From Subtercola vilae (GTDB lineage Bacteria; Actinomycetota; Actinomycetes; Actinomycetales; Microbacteriaceae), in NCBI RefSeq assembly GCF_004923255.1, contig NZ_QYRT01000004.1:1-64000 (forward strand): 64,000 nucleotides of DNA. The letters run 5' to 3'. A program made the translations under genes and the position numbers. The notes below the pieces were generated by a model. That model saw nothing but the letters and a program-made list of their open reading frames with translations. It had not been told where the DNA came from and did not search any database. Below, piece after piece: positions 49,789-58,367 of this stretch. The stretch's first letter is position 1. Each line of letters opens with the position of its first letter.

Positions 49789-52134
49789 TCAGGCGACCAC
49801 GTCGAGCGCCGCCCGCACGATGCTGTCGGTATCGATGCCGTGATACCGGTACACCTCGTCGATCGCCCCGGCCTGGCCGAAACCGCTCACCCCGAGGTTG
49901 CGACTCTTCACCTGGTTCACCGAGGCGAGAAACGCGAGGGTGTGCGGATGCCCGTCGAGCACGGTCACCATGGGCGCAGCCTTCTCGCGGGGCAGTATCT
50001 GGTCGAGAATCCAGGTCTCGGCCGAGCCCTGTCCGTTTCGACCCTGCAGCGCTTCGTAGAGCAGCCCGGGGCTCGTGACACACAGCACATCGACGGGCGT
50101 GCCAAGCATTTCGAGACGATCGGCGGCCGCCAGGGCATCCGGAACCAGCGCGCCCATGGTCACGATCGTCACCGCGGGATGCAGCGCCGCTCGCAGTAGG
50201 TACCCGCCGGCCACGACCTGCCGGCGACGACGCTCGCGCGCAGCGGGGTCGGTGGGAATCGAGGCCAGCTGCTGATCGACCGGCTTCGTCGACAGCCGGA
50301 GGTAGGCCGACGTACCGCCCTCGCGGCCCATCTGGGCCATCGCGGCAAGAAGGGTCCACTCGACGTCGAGCGCGAACGCGGGTTCGTAGCTGATGCAGTT
50401 CGGCTGCTCGAGGCCGATCGAGGGGGTCTTGATCGACTGGTGGGCACCGCCCTCGGGGGCGAGTGTCACGCCAGAGGGCGTGCCGACGAGAATCGACTGG
50501 CCGCCGGCGTAGATGCCGTATGACCACGGTTCGAGCGCGCGCTCGACGAACGGGTCGTAGAGCACCCCGATGGGGAAGAGCGGCTGGCCCCAGCGACTCC
50601 ACGTGGCGCCGAGCTCACCGATCAGGCTCACGAGGTTCACCTCGGCGATGCCCAGTTCGATGTGCTGGCCGGTGGGCTTCTCGCGCCAGTGCATGATGGT
50701 CTCGGCATCGTCGCTGAACCAGTCCTGGCGCTCTTCGGTCGACCAGACACCCACCTTGTTCACCCAGCCGGCCAGGTTCGTGCTCGAGCTGACGTCGGGG
50801 CTCACTGTGACCACGCGGCGTGCAGCCTCGGGCGCCGCGCGGGTGAGGTCGAGCAGCGCGCGGCCGAGGGCGGCCTGCGTCGTAGCGGTGCCCGCCGGTG
50901 TGCGGCCGAAGTCGGCGGGCACGGCTGGCGGCAGTACCGCTTCGATGGGGTCGCGGTGCAGCCGCTCGGCGGTCGAAGCGCAGAGCACTCCCCCGGCCGA
51001 GCCCGCCGCGAATCGCTGCCACGGGTGAGCGGCATCTTCGCCGAGCTGCTCGGCGAGCGCCCGGTACTGCTCGACGCTCAGCAGCGACGAGTGGTTCTGC
51101 GGGTGCCCCTCTGTCGGCAGCCCGTACCCCTTGATCGTGTAGGCGATGATGACGGTCGGCCGGGTGTCGTCGATCTCCGCGTACGCCTGCTGCAGCGCGG
51201 CGAGGTCGTGCCCGCCGAGGTTGCGGATCGCCGCCAGCAGCGTCTCGTCGTCGATCGTGGCCAACAGATCGGCAATCGATTGCCGGGCCGACCCCGTGCC
51301 CGGCAGGCGGTCGCGCAGCTCGTCGGCGGCGCAGCGCAGCAGACGCTGGTACTCGGGGTTCGGCATCGCAACGATGCGGTCGCGAAGGGCTGGGCCACCG
51401 TCGCGGTCGAACAGGCCCTCGAGCAGACTGCCGAAGCGAACGGCGATCACCTGCCAGCCGGCGGCCTCGAACATCCGCTGAATCTTGCCGGCAGCACTGT
51501 TCGGCACCACCCGGTCGAGCGACTGTCTGTTGAGGTCGACAATCCAGACGATCTCGCCCAGCTCGGCCACGCTCGAATCGAGCACCGCCTCCCAGATGGC
51601 CCCTTCGTCGAGTTCGGCGTCGCCGACCAGCGAGTACTGGCGCCCGCGGCTGGGCGTGCCCGTGATCGTCTCGGTGTATCTGCGCGAGATAGCGCCCCAG
51701 ATCGGCGCCGTCGCCCCGATGCCCACCGACCCCGTCGAGTAGTCGACCGGGTCTGGGTCTTTCGCCCGGCTCGGGTAGCTCTGCAGCCCGCCGAACTGCC
51801 GCAGTGTGGTGAGGTATTTCTCATCGAGGCTGCCCAGCAGATAGTTGATGGCATGCAGCACCGGCGAGGCATGCGGCTTGACCGAGACACGGTCTTCGGC
51901 GCGCAGCTGACCGAACCAGAGTGACGTCATGATCGTGTTGATCGAGGCGCTCGATGCCTGGTGCCCGCCCACCTTGATGCCTGAGGTGTTCTCGCGCACC
52001 CGGTTGGCATGATGGATGATCGAGGTCGACAACCACAGCACCCGCCGTTCGATCGCGGCCAACGTAGCCAGGCGCGACTCGCCGCCCGCATCGTCGAGGC
52101 GGGCGCGATTCTCGTTGAGCGTGCTGTGTTCCAC
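49789..52134 (-). CDS. Thiamine-diphosphate E1-like enzyme (AceE/transketolase family)
   Basis: 781 aa. N-terminal TPP motif GDAELDEG (171-178) through DLNRQS (200-205), which resembles AceE, and DTRPTVIIAYTIKGYGLPTEG. The central pyrimidine domain and a C-terminal transketolase-like domain (VTIVTMGALVPDALAAADRL) follow. It is about 100 residues shorter than typical AceE, so it may be a paralogue for another 2-oxo acid. No E2 or E3 genes are adjacent. Divergent from an Lrp/AsnC gene that probably regulates it. Confidence 0.83.
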   Translation of the reverse strand: MEHSTLNENRARLDDAGGESRLATLAAIERRVLWLSTSIIHHANRVRENTSGIKVGGHQASSASINTIMTSLWFGQLRAEDRVSVKPHASPVLHAINYLLGSLDEKYLTTLRQFGGLQSYPSRAKDPDPVDYSTGSVGIGATAPIWGAISRRYTETITGTPSRGRQYSLVGDAELDEGAIWEAVLDSSVAELGEIVWIVDLNRQSLDRVVPNSAAGKIQRMFEAAGWQVIAVRFGSLLEGLFDRDGGPALRDRIVAMPNPEYQRLLRCAADELRDRLPGTGSARQSIADLLATIDDETLLAAIRNLGGHDLAALQQAYAEIDDTRPTVIIAYTIKGYGLPTEGHPQNHSSLLSVEQYRALAEQLGEDAAHPWQRFAAGSAGGVLCASTAERLHRDPIEAVLPPAVPADFGRTPAGTATTQAALGRALLDLTRAAPEAARRVVTVSPDVSSSTNLAGWVNKVGVWSTEERQDWFSDDAETIMHWREKPTGQHIELGIAEVNLVSLIGELGATWSRWGQPLFPIGVLYDPFVERALEPWSYGIYAGGQSILVGTPSGVTLAPEGGAHQSIKTPSIGLEQPNCISYEPAFALDVEWTLLAAMAQMGREGGTSAYLRLSTKPVDQQLASIPTDPAARERRRRQVVAGGYLLRAALHPAVTIVTMGALVPDALAAADRLEMLGTPVDVLCVTSPGLLYEALQGRNGQGSAETWILDQILPREKAAPMVTVLDGHPHTLAFLASVNQVKSRNLGVSGFGQAGAIDEVYRYHGIDTDSIVRAALDVVA

Positions 52135-52264
52135 CGGGCTTCCTTAGGTCAGAGGAGTGACGCACCGAGTCGACCACAGATGACGCTCTCTGCGCAATCG
52201 ACGTGACCTAAACTAAGCAGGATGCTCACCTGAACCCAAGCCGGCCCCGAAGAAAGTGATCACA

Positions 52265-52783
52265 ATGCCACGAAAACGCCAGGCCGACCAGGTCGACGCA
52301 GCCATTCTGCAGCGGCTGGTCGCCGACCCCGACGTCACCAACCTGGCCATCGCCGCCTCGACAGGGCTTGCCCGCAACACGGTTCGGGCCCGCCTCGACC
52401 GCTACACCGCCGAGGGCGCGCTGCGCTCGTTCGAGAGGCGCATCGACCCGGCATTTCTCGGCTACCCGCTGCGCGCCTACGTGGTCACCCGCGTCACCCA
52501 GCGCAAACTCGACCGTGTCGGGGCCGCCCTCGCCACCGTGCCCGAGGTGCTCGAGGTGCACGGCCTCACCGGCGTGAGCGACCTGCTCGTGCACGTCGTC
52601 GCTCGCGACGCCGACGATCTGTACCGCATCACCGGCCACATTCTCAGCATCGACGGCGTGAAGCGCACCAATACCGGCCTGGTCATGCGCGAACTGGTGG
52701 GCTACCGCATCGCCCAGCTCATTGACCCGCCTCAGCGAACCGCGAAGAACACGATGCAGAACAGTCCGCCGACGACGCTGTAG
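52265..52783 (+). CDS. Lrp/AsnC family regulator
   Basis: 172 aa. N-terminal helix-turn-helix (AILQRLVADPDVTNLAIAAS, TGLARNTVRARLDRY) and a C-terminal RAM-type domain with amino-acid or oxo-acid binding potential (VLEVHGLTGVSDLLVHVVAR). Divergent from the E1-like gene. Start ATG 52265 is preferred over the GTG nine bases upstream because of GAAGAAAG spacing. Its last 52 bases overlap the convergent uppP gene, a long overlap. Confidence 0.9.
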   Translation: MPRKRQADQVDAAILQRLVADPDVTNLAIAASTGLARNTVRARLDRYTAEGALRSFERRIDPAFLGYPLRAYVVTRVTQRKLDRVGAALATVPEVLEVHGLTGVSDLLVHVVARDADDLYRITGHILSIDGVKRTNTGLVMRELVGYRIAQLIDPPQRTAKNTMQNSPPTTL

Positions 52784-53670
52784 ACAGCGAACGGAACGAG
52801 GGTGCGCGAGCGAAAATAGCGGTCGAGAAACCTGACCGCTATGAAGGCGCTGACGAACGCCGCCGCGCTGCCGGCGAGCACCTGGCCCTGAATGCCCTGC
52901 CCGAGGGGCCCGAACAGGTCGGGCAGTTTCAGCACTCCGGCGGCGAGGATGACCGGGGTTGCGAGCAGAAACGAGAACCGTGCCGCCTCGCGGTTGCTGA
53001 GCCCGGCCGCCATGCCGCCGACCATCGAAATGCCCGAACGGCTGATCCCTGGCAGCAGCGCGAGGATCTGCGAGGCACCCACCGCGATCGCGCGCGGAAA
53101 ACTGAGGGAGCTGACCGCGGCATCCACTTGTGCGTCGTCGTCATCGGGCTCGACCGAGCCGATGGCCGCGTGGGCACCGACAGTGACCACCGCTCTCGGC
53201 GTGCGGGCGCGGCTGCGCCGACCGAACCGTTCGCTGAGCAGCAGTACAAACCCGTTCACCGTGAGAAAGATCGCGGCGATCATGGGAACACCGAGTACGC
53301 TCCGAAAGACGTGGTCGAGCAGCAGGCCCGCTATCGCGACCGGAATCGTGGCGATGATCAGCAGCCACGCCAGGCGCTCCGGTGCCGTACTGATGCGTCG
53401 GTACCTGATCGACGTGACCAGCCCCACCACGATGCGCGCCCAGTCCTTGCGAAAGAACACGATCAACGCGAGGGCGGTCGCGACGTGCAGCCCCACAATG
53501 AACGCGAGGTATGGCGAATCGGGCGCAGAAACGTTCATGTCGGTCGCCCACGAACCACCCACGATCGCCGGGATCAGAATGGAGTGTCCCAGACTTGAGA
53601 TCGGGAACAACTCGGAGATGCCCTGGATGACGCCCATGACGATCGCTTCCAGGTACGTCAGTTGGCTCAT
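52732..53670 (-). CDS. uppP: Undecaprenyl-diphosphate phosphatase
   Basis: 312 aa integral membrane phosphatase recycling the peptidoglycan lipid carrier. Active-site motifs are ELFPISSLGH (residues 20-29; consensus E-F-L-P-V-S-S-T-G-H) and PGISRSG. About seven to eight spans. A charged insert near residues 150-185 (RRSRARTPR and EPDDDDAQVDA) lies in a loop and is longer than in most UppP. The end overlaps the Lrp gene by 52 bases. Confidence 0.94.
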   Translation of the reverse strand: MSQLTYLEAIVMGVIQGISELFPISSLGHSILIPAIVGGSWATDMNVSAPDSPYLAFIVGLHVATALALIVFFRKDWARIVVGLVTSIRYRRISTAPERLAWLLIIATIPVAIAGLLLDHVFRSVLGVPMIAAIFLTVNGFVLLLSERFGRRSRARTPRAVVTVGAHAAIGSVEPDDDDAQVDAAVSSLSFPRAIAVGASQILALLPGISRSGISMVGGMAAGLSNREAARFSFLLATPVILAAGVLKLPDLFGPLGQGIQGQVLAGSAAAFVSAFIAVRFLDRYFRSRTLVPFAVYSVVGGLFCIVFFAVR

Positions 53671-53781
53671 ACTGCCACGCTACGCACACCGTGCACTCGG
53701 CCGCGTCATCCGAGCGAGTGACCCTCGTACACACATGTAATGATCCGTCGGGCGATTCACGCCAGGTGCGGCACTCGGCAG

Positions 53782-53805
53782 GCCCCGAGCTGCGCAAATC
53801 GGGGC
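53782..53805. other. Short hairpin in the uppP-lacI intergenic region
   Basis: GCCCCGA (53782-53788) and TCGGGGC (53799-53805) form a 7-bp stem with a ten-base loop. No T-run follows, so it is a weak terminator candidate at best. The rest of the 281-base gap between uppP and the LacI-type gene shows no gene. Confidence 0.3.
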
Positions 53806-53951
53806 TTCAGTCAGTGGGCACCCGCAGCGCCACGCACTTTCGCCCAGCCGTTGCCCTCATTAGGCACGCCCGTTTCAGCGCGGCTGAGTGGTGACGCTTT
53901 ACTCAGTTCCGCTAGGTTTTTCTCAACACAATTTGTCAGTGGGGTGCTCGG

Positions 53952-54986
53952 ATGGCGTGGTCGAATCGTCCGGCGGCGACGATGCAAGACGTGGCGGCCC
54001 GGGCTGGGGTGTCTGTCAAGACGGTTTCGAACGTCTTGTCGGGCTACGAGCATGTGTCGGCGAAGATGCGAACCAGGGTCATGGCAGCGGTCGACGAACT
54101 GAGTTACGAGATCAATATTGCGGCCCGCAACCTGCGCGTGGGCCGAACCCACGTCATCGGCCTCGCGATACCCGAACTCAGCCAGGCGTACTTCGCCGAG
54201 CTGGCGGACGCGGTGATCAGGGCCGCCGGCCAACGAGGCTACACGGTATTGATCGAGCAGACGGTCAGAGAAGACTCCACCGAGATCAGTGCCGTCTCGA
54301 ACATGCGCAAACACTCGATCGACGGATTGATCTACAGCCCGCTCACGCTCGCCCCGGCAGACGTGACTCAGCTCAACGTAGACTTTCCGGTGGTCGTTCT
54401 CGGTGAGCGTGTGCACGGCAGCCAAGCAGACCACGTGACCATGTCGAATGCTGCCGCGACGCGCGCAGCGACGACTCACGTGCTGGAGCTCGGCCGTCGA
54501 CGCATCGCCGTTCTCGGCGTTCAGCCGGATGGGCCCGTCGGCACCGCCGCCTCGCGGCTGCAGGGCTACGAAGACGCCCTGACGAGCTATGGCATCGAAC
54601 CAGACCCGAAGCTGTTCGCGGCCGCATCTCTCTGGCATCGAAGGAACGGCGTCGAGGCGACAGAACGGTTGATCGCGACGGGCGCGACATTCGATGCCAT
54701 CGTCTGCTTCAACGACGCCCTCGCCCTCGGCGCATTGCGGGCGTTGAAGCACAACGGTTTGAGAGTGCCCGAAGACGTCTCTGTTGTCGGTTTCGACGAC
54801 ATCGAAGACAGTTCGTATTCCACGCCGTCGCTGAGCACGATCTCCCCCCGGCGCGACGAGATCGCTCAGGAGGCGGTCGCGCTACTCGTCGAGCGAATCG
54901 AAGGCACGGCGCCCAGCACCGCAGCGCGCGAGGTCGTGACGGGGTTCGCCCTGATCGTTCGGGAATCAACACTCGTTCCCTTCTGA
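53952..54986 (+). CDS. LacI family regulator of the arabinan operon
   Basis: 344 aa. HTH at the N-terminus (TMQDVAARAGVSVKTVSNVL), hinge helix, and a periplasmic-binding-protein-like sensor (VIGLAIPELSQAYFAELADA, FDAIVCFNDALALGALRALK, FDDIEDSSYSTPSLSTI). It lies directly upstream of the sugar ABC operon and probably binds the palindrome at 55062-55075, releasing it on an arabino-oligosaccharide or arabinose. Ribosome site is a G-rich GTGGGG. Confidence 0.92.
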   Translation: MAWSNRPAATMQDVAARAGVSVKTVSNVLSGYEHVSAKMRTRVMAAVDELSYEINIAARNLRVGRTHVIGLAIPELSQAYFAELADAVIRAAGQRGYTVLIEQTVREDSTEISAVSNMRKHSIDGLIYSPLTLAPADVTQLNVDFPVVVLGERVHGSQADHVTMSNAAATRAATTHVLELGRRRIAVLGVQPDGPVGTAASRLQGYEDALTSYGIEPDPKLFAAASLWHRRNGVEATERLIATGATFDAIVCFNDALALGALRALKHNGLRVPEDVSVVGFDDIEDSSYSTPSLSTISPRRDEIAQEAVALLVERIEGTAPSTAAREVVTGFALIVRESTLVPF

Positions 54987-55027
54987 ACGGGCACGACTCA
55001 GTCGTAAAACAATCTCGAAGATGACTC

Positions 55028-55056
55028 TTGACAGAGTTCGATGGCTGCCGTAATTT
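55028..55056 (+). promoter_or_regulatory. Strong promoter of the arabinan operon
   Basis: TTGACA (55028-55033), 17-base spacer, TAATTT (55051-55056): the -35 is a perfect sigma-70 consensus. Transcription should start about 55063, inside the operator, giving a leader of about 77 bases before the GTG. Confidence 0.75.
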
Positions 55057-55061
55057 CAAAC

Positions 55062-55075
55062 TTACATCGATGTAA
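55062..55075. promoter_or_regulatory. LacI-type operator
   Basis: TTACATCGATGTAA, a perfect 14-bp palindrome with the central CG typical of LacI-family sites, starting five bases after the -10. Repressor binding here would block the start site. Confidence 0.8.
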
Positions 55076-55139
55076 ATTTGTACGAACCCATTCGAATCGC
55101 CCCTAAACAGAGACGTTAGAGGCAGTAAGTAGGTATTCA

Positions 55140-56414
55140 GTGAAGAAGCTGATCAGCGTCGCGGCAACGGCTGCCGTGGTCGCCATCGCACTCTCGGGTT
55201 GCTCCGGCTCGGCGGGTTCCTCGTCAGACCAGGCCAACGGAAAAGTCGCTCTGACGTTCTGGCACGGCTACACCGAGGCAGACGGCGGTGTGCTCGACAG
55301 CATCGTCAACGATTTCAACGCCTCGCAGAGCAACATCACCATTTCGACGCAGACCAAGACATGGTCTGTCATCGACGACACGCTGCTGCCGGCCCTGTCA
55401 TCGAAGAATGGCCCTGACATCGTTGCCATGACCTCCGACCGACTGCCCGTGTACGCACAGAAGAAGGCATTGGTCAATCTCGACGACTTCTACGCCCAGG
55501 ATTCCAGCAACACCAAGGCGCTGAAGCCCGAAGCGGTGAACATGGAGACCGTCAGCGGCAAGAAGTACGGCGTTCCGAGCGGTTTCGTGCCCCTGTCTGT
55601 CATCTACAACAAGACGCTCTTCGCCCAGGCCGGCATCACCACGTTCCCCACCACGTGGGATCAGTGGGTCGCTGACGCGAAGAAGCTGACGGTCGATTCC
55701 AACGGCGACGGAACACCCGAACAGTACGGCCTCGCGCTGCCAGACCACGCAACCGTGGGCAACGGAATCTGGCCGAGCCTGTTCGAAGGCAACGGCGGCT
55801 CGGTCACGAGTTCCGACGGAACCCAGGCCACCGTCAACTCGCAGGCCAACATCGACACTCTCACCTACTGGGCTGGTGCCATTCAGAAGGACAAAATCTC
55901 GCCGACCGGTCTTGACGGCATCGGGGCAGACAAACTCTTCACCGCCGGCAAGGCAGCCATGGAGGTCGGAGGCCCCTGGATGGCAGGAGTCGCGACCACG
56001 TCGAACATCGACTACGGCCTTGCCGCAATTCCGGCCGGCCCGAAGGCGCAAGTCGCCTCGGCAATCGGCATCTCACTGGCTGTGACGGCGCAGACCGACG
56101 CCACGAAGCAGGTGGCGGCCGAGAAGTTTCTCGCCTACTTCAACGACAAGACAACCGCCGTAAAATGGTCGCTCGGCTCGGGCTGGCCACCGCTTCGCAC
56201 CGACATCTCGTCGGCTGACGTCAACTCGAACGCAACCGTCGCCAGCCTGACCGAGATCGCGCCCAACACCGTGGCACTTCTGCCCGGAGTGGTCGACAGC
56301 GCCGACGTTCTGACCGCGGTTGACACCGCCACCCAGAAGGCCGTTGCCGGTGGTGACCCGAAGCAGCTCCTCGATGATGCCCAGACGAGCATCCAGCAGG
56401 CCTTGAAGGGTTAG
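55140..56414 (+). CDS. Sugar ABC transporter solute-binding lipoprotein
   Basis: 424 aa extracellular family 1 binding protein. Lipobox ALSGC (Cys21) after MKKLISVAAT and a hydrophobic core, followed by VALTFWHGYTEADG and typical NGDGTPEQYGLALP segments. Start GTG. It is followed by two MalF/MalG-type permeases; no ATPase is in the operon, so a shared MsiK-type ATPase is probable. Ligand is inferred to be an arabino-oligosaccharide because of the GH51 and GH93 enzymes downstream. Confidence 0.92.
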   Translation: MKKLISVAATAAVVAIALSGCSGSAGSSSDQANGKVALTFWHGYTEADGGVLDSIVNDFNASQSNITISTQTKTWSVIDDTLLPALSSKNGPDIVAMTSDRLPVYAQKKALVNLDDFYAQDSSNTKALKPEAVNMETVSGKKYGVPSGFVPLSVIYNKTLFAQAGITTFPTTWDQWVADAKKLTVDSNGDGTPEQYGLALPDHATVGNGIWPSLFEGNGGSVTSSDGTQATVNSQANIDTLTYWAGAIQKDKISPTGLDGIGADKLFTAGKAAMEVGGPWMAGVATTSNIDYGLAAIPAGPKAQVASAIGISLAVTAQTDATKQVAAEKFLAYFNDKTTAVKWSLGSGWPPLRTDISSADVNSNATVASLTEIAPNTVALLPGVVDSADVLTAVDTATQKAVAGGDPKQLLDDAQTSIQQALKG

Positions 56415-56435
56415 AGCTCGCGCCCCAACTGTCAC

Positions 56436-56459
56436 GTGGGGGCCCAACGGGGCCCCCAC
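56436..56459 (+). other. GC-rich hairpin after the binding-protein gene
   Basis: GTGGGGGCCC and GGGCCCCCAC form a perfect 10-bp stem with loop AACG, between the binding-protein stop and the first permease. No T-run. Such hairpins commonly stabilise the upstream message or attenuate downstream expression, giving more binding protein than permease. Confidence 0.6.
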
Positions 56460-56476
56460 CAACCGTGGAGAGATTC

Positions 56477-57430
56477 ATGACCACCGCACGTCTTCAGCGA
56501 ACCCGCCCGTTTCGGCCACATGGCCAACTCGGTGGCCGCACGCCGCTCAACGGCACTTTCAAACGCCGCGCAACCATCGTGGGCTTTCTGGCCCCGGCGC
56601 TCGTCATTCTGGCGGCCTTCGTCGGCTGGCCGATGATCTCGGCGTTGCGGTTGTCGTTCACCGATGCCAGCGGTTTCGGCACCCCGACCTTCGTCGGACT
56701 CGACAACTACACGCGAATCTTCACCGACCCCGAGATTCTGCACTCCATGGGCAATACGGCGTACTACGCCGTCATGTTCACGCCGGTGTCGATCGCCGTC
56801 GCGCTCATGCTGGCTCTCGCGATCAACAGCCCGCGGCTGCCCTTTCGGAGCTTCTTCAGGTCGACGCTCTTTCTGCCGTTCATCATCTCCCTCGCCGTCG
56901 CCGCGTTCGCGTGGTCATACCTGCTCGACCCGCAGATCGGGCTTCTCAACTACTGGCTGGCCGCTGTGGGCATCCATCTCGGCAACGTGCTGCAAGACCC
57001 TGTGCTCGCCATGCCCACCGTCGTGCTCGTAGCCGTATGGAAGAACTTCGGTTTCTACATGGTGATCTTTCTCGCCGGCCTTCAAGAGATTCCGACCAGC
57101 TTGTACGAAGCGGCCCAGCTCGATGGGGCGAACGGGTGGAGACGGTTCACCAACGTCACCTTCCCGATGCTCAGCAACACGATGGCGTTCGTTGTCGTCG
57201 TCGCCCTGATCGCCGCGCTGCAGGCCTTCGACCAGATCTACGTACTCACCGGCGGCGGCCCCTATCGCAGCACAGAAACGATTGTCATGCAGATCTATCA
57301 GTCCGGATTCAAAGACCTCGACCTCGGATTCGCCTCCGCCCTTTCGTACGTGTTGCTGATCGTGACCCTCCTCCTCAGCCTCGTGCAGTTTCTGTTCTTC
57401 GGTCGTCGCGGAGAGGCGAACAACTCATGA
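56477..57430 (+). CDS. Sugar ABC transporter permease (MalF-like)
   Basis: 317 aa with six spans. The EAA-type loop is EAAQLDGANGWRRFTNVTFP. Ribosome site GGAGAG is five bases before the ATG; a GTG four codons earlier is an unlikely alternative. Partners with the next permease to form the pore for the sugar captured by the lipoprotein. Confidence 0.92.
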   Translation: MTTARLQRTRPFRPHGQLGGRTPLNGTFKRRATIVGFLAPALVILAAFVGWPMISALRLSFTDASGFGTPTFVGLDNYTRIFTDPEILHSMGNTAYYAVMFTPVSIAVALMLALAINSPRLPFRSFFRSTLFLPFIISLAVAAFAWSYLLDPQIGLLNYWLAAVGIHLGNVLQDPVLAMPTVVLVAVWKNFGFYMVIFLAGLQEIPTSLYEAAQLDGANGWRRFTNVTFPMLSNTMAFVVVVALIAALQAFDQIYVLTGGGPYRSTETIVMQIYQSGFKDLDLGFASALSYVLLIVTLLLSLVQFLFFGRRGEANNS

Positions 57431-58302
57431 CAACTTTCGGCCAGCCCAAAGCGCTCACCCTCAGTGGCACGCACACCCGACGCCGGGGCGACCCGATGCG
57501 GTGGGCGTACTTCGCCGGATTTCTCATCGTCACTCTTGCTCTGATGCTGCCGGTCATCATCATCGTTCTCACTGCGTTCAAGCCCGCTTCAGAGGTGAAC
57601 GCCTACCCGCCCACCCTTCTGCCCCACCAGTGGACGCTCGACAACTTCGCGGCGATCTTCTCCCAACTGCCCTTCGGCCGGCTGCTCGGCAATAGTTTCG
57701 CGTTCGCGGGCGGGGTGACCATCTTCGCCCTCGTCTTCGACTCGCTCGCCGCATATGCTCTCGCCCGGCTCGACTTCAGGGGCTCCCGGGTGCTTCTGAT
57801 CGTGATCGTCGCGAGCCTGATGATTCCGTTCCAGGCCACACTGATTCCGATCTACCAGCTCGTGTCGCAGTTGGGCTGGGTGAACACCTTCGCCGGGCTC
57901 ATCGCACCCCGCGCAGCCGATGCCTTCGGTATCTTCTTCCTCCGTCAGTTCTTCGTGTCACTCCCCCGCGATCTTGACAACGCGGCGCGAATCGACGGGG
58001 CGTCTGAGTGGCGCGTGTTTCGAAGCGTGGTTCTGCCGAACGCTGTTCCGGCGCTTCTCACCCTGGGCATCTTCACCTTCGTGAACAACTGGAACGACCT
58101 GCTCTGGCCGCTGGTCTTCACCACCGACCAGAACATGGGCACTGTCACCTCGGGGCTGACGCTTCTGACCGGCCCGGGTGGAATCATCCCTCAAGGCGTA
58201 ATGATGGCCGGTGCTCTGGTGGCCGTGCTGCCGCTCGCGATCATGTTCTTGCTCGTGCAACGACGCTTCATCGAAAGCGTCGCCAGCACCGGACTCAAGT
58301 GA
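57427..58302 (+). CDS. Sugar ABC transporter permease (MalG-like)
   Basis: 291 aa with six spans. EAA-type loop NAARIDGASEWRVFRSVVLP and the MalG-like ending FLLVQRRFIESVASTGLKstop. Its ATG overlaps the previous stop (ATGA). The second half of the importer. Confidence 0.92.
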   Translation: MTTFGQPKALTLSGTHTRRRGDPMRWAYFAGFLIVTLALMLPVIIIVLTAFKPASEVNAYPPTLLPHQWTLDNFAAIFSQLPFGRLLGNSFAFAGGVTIFALVFDSLAAYALARLDFRGSRVLLIVIVASLMIPFQATLIPIYQLVSQLGWVNTFAGLIAPRAADAFGIFFLRQFFVSLPRDLDNAARIDGASEWRVFRSVVLPNAVPALLTLGIFTFVNNWNDLLWPLVFTTDQNMGTVTSGLTLLTGPGGIIPQGVMMAGALVAVLPLAIMFLLVQRRFIESVASTGLK

Positions 58303-58367
58303 CCCGCCGGCATTCGCACAGAGCCGCCCACCTGTCTTTTTTGATCGACCCTGAGACGAGCACGCCC

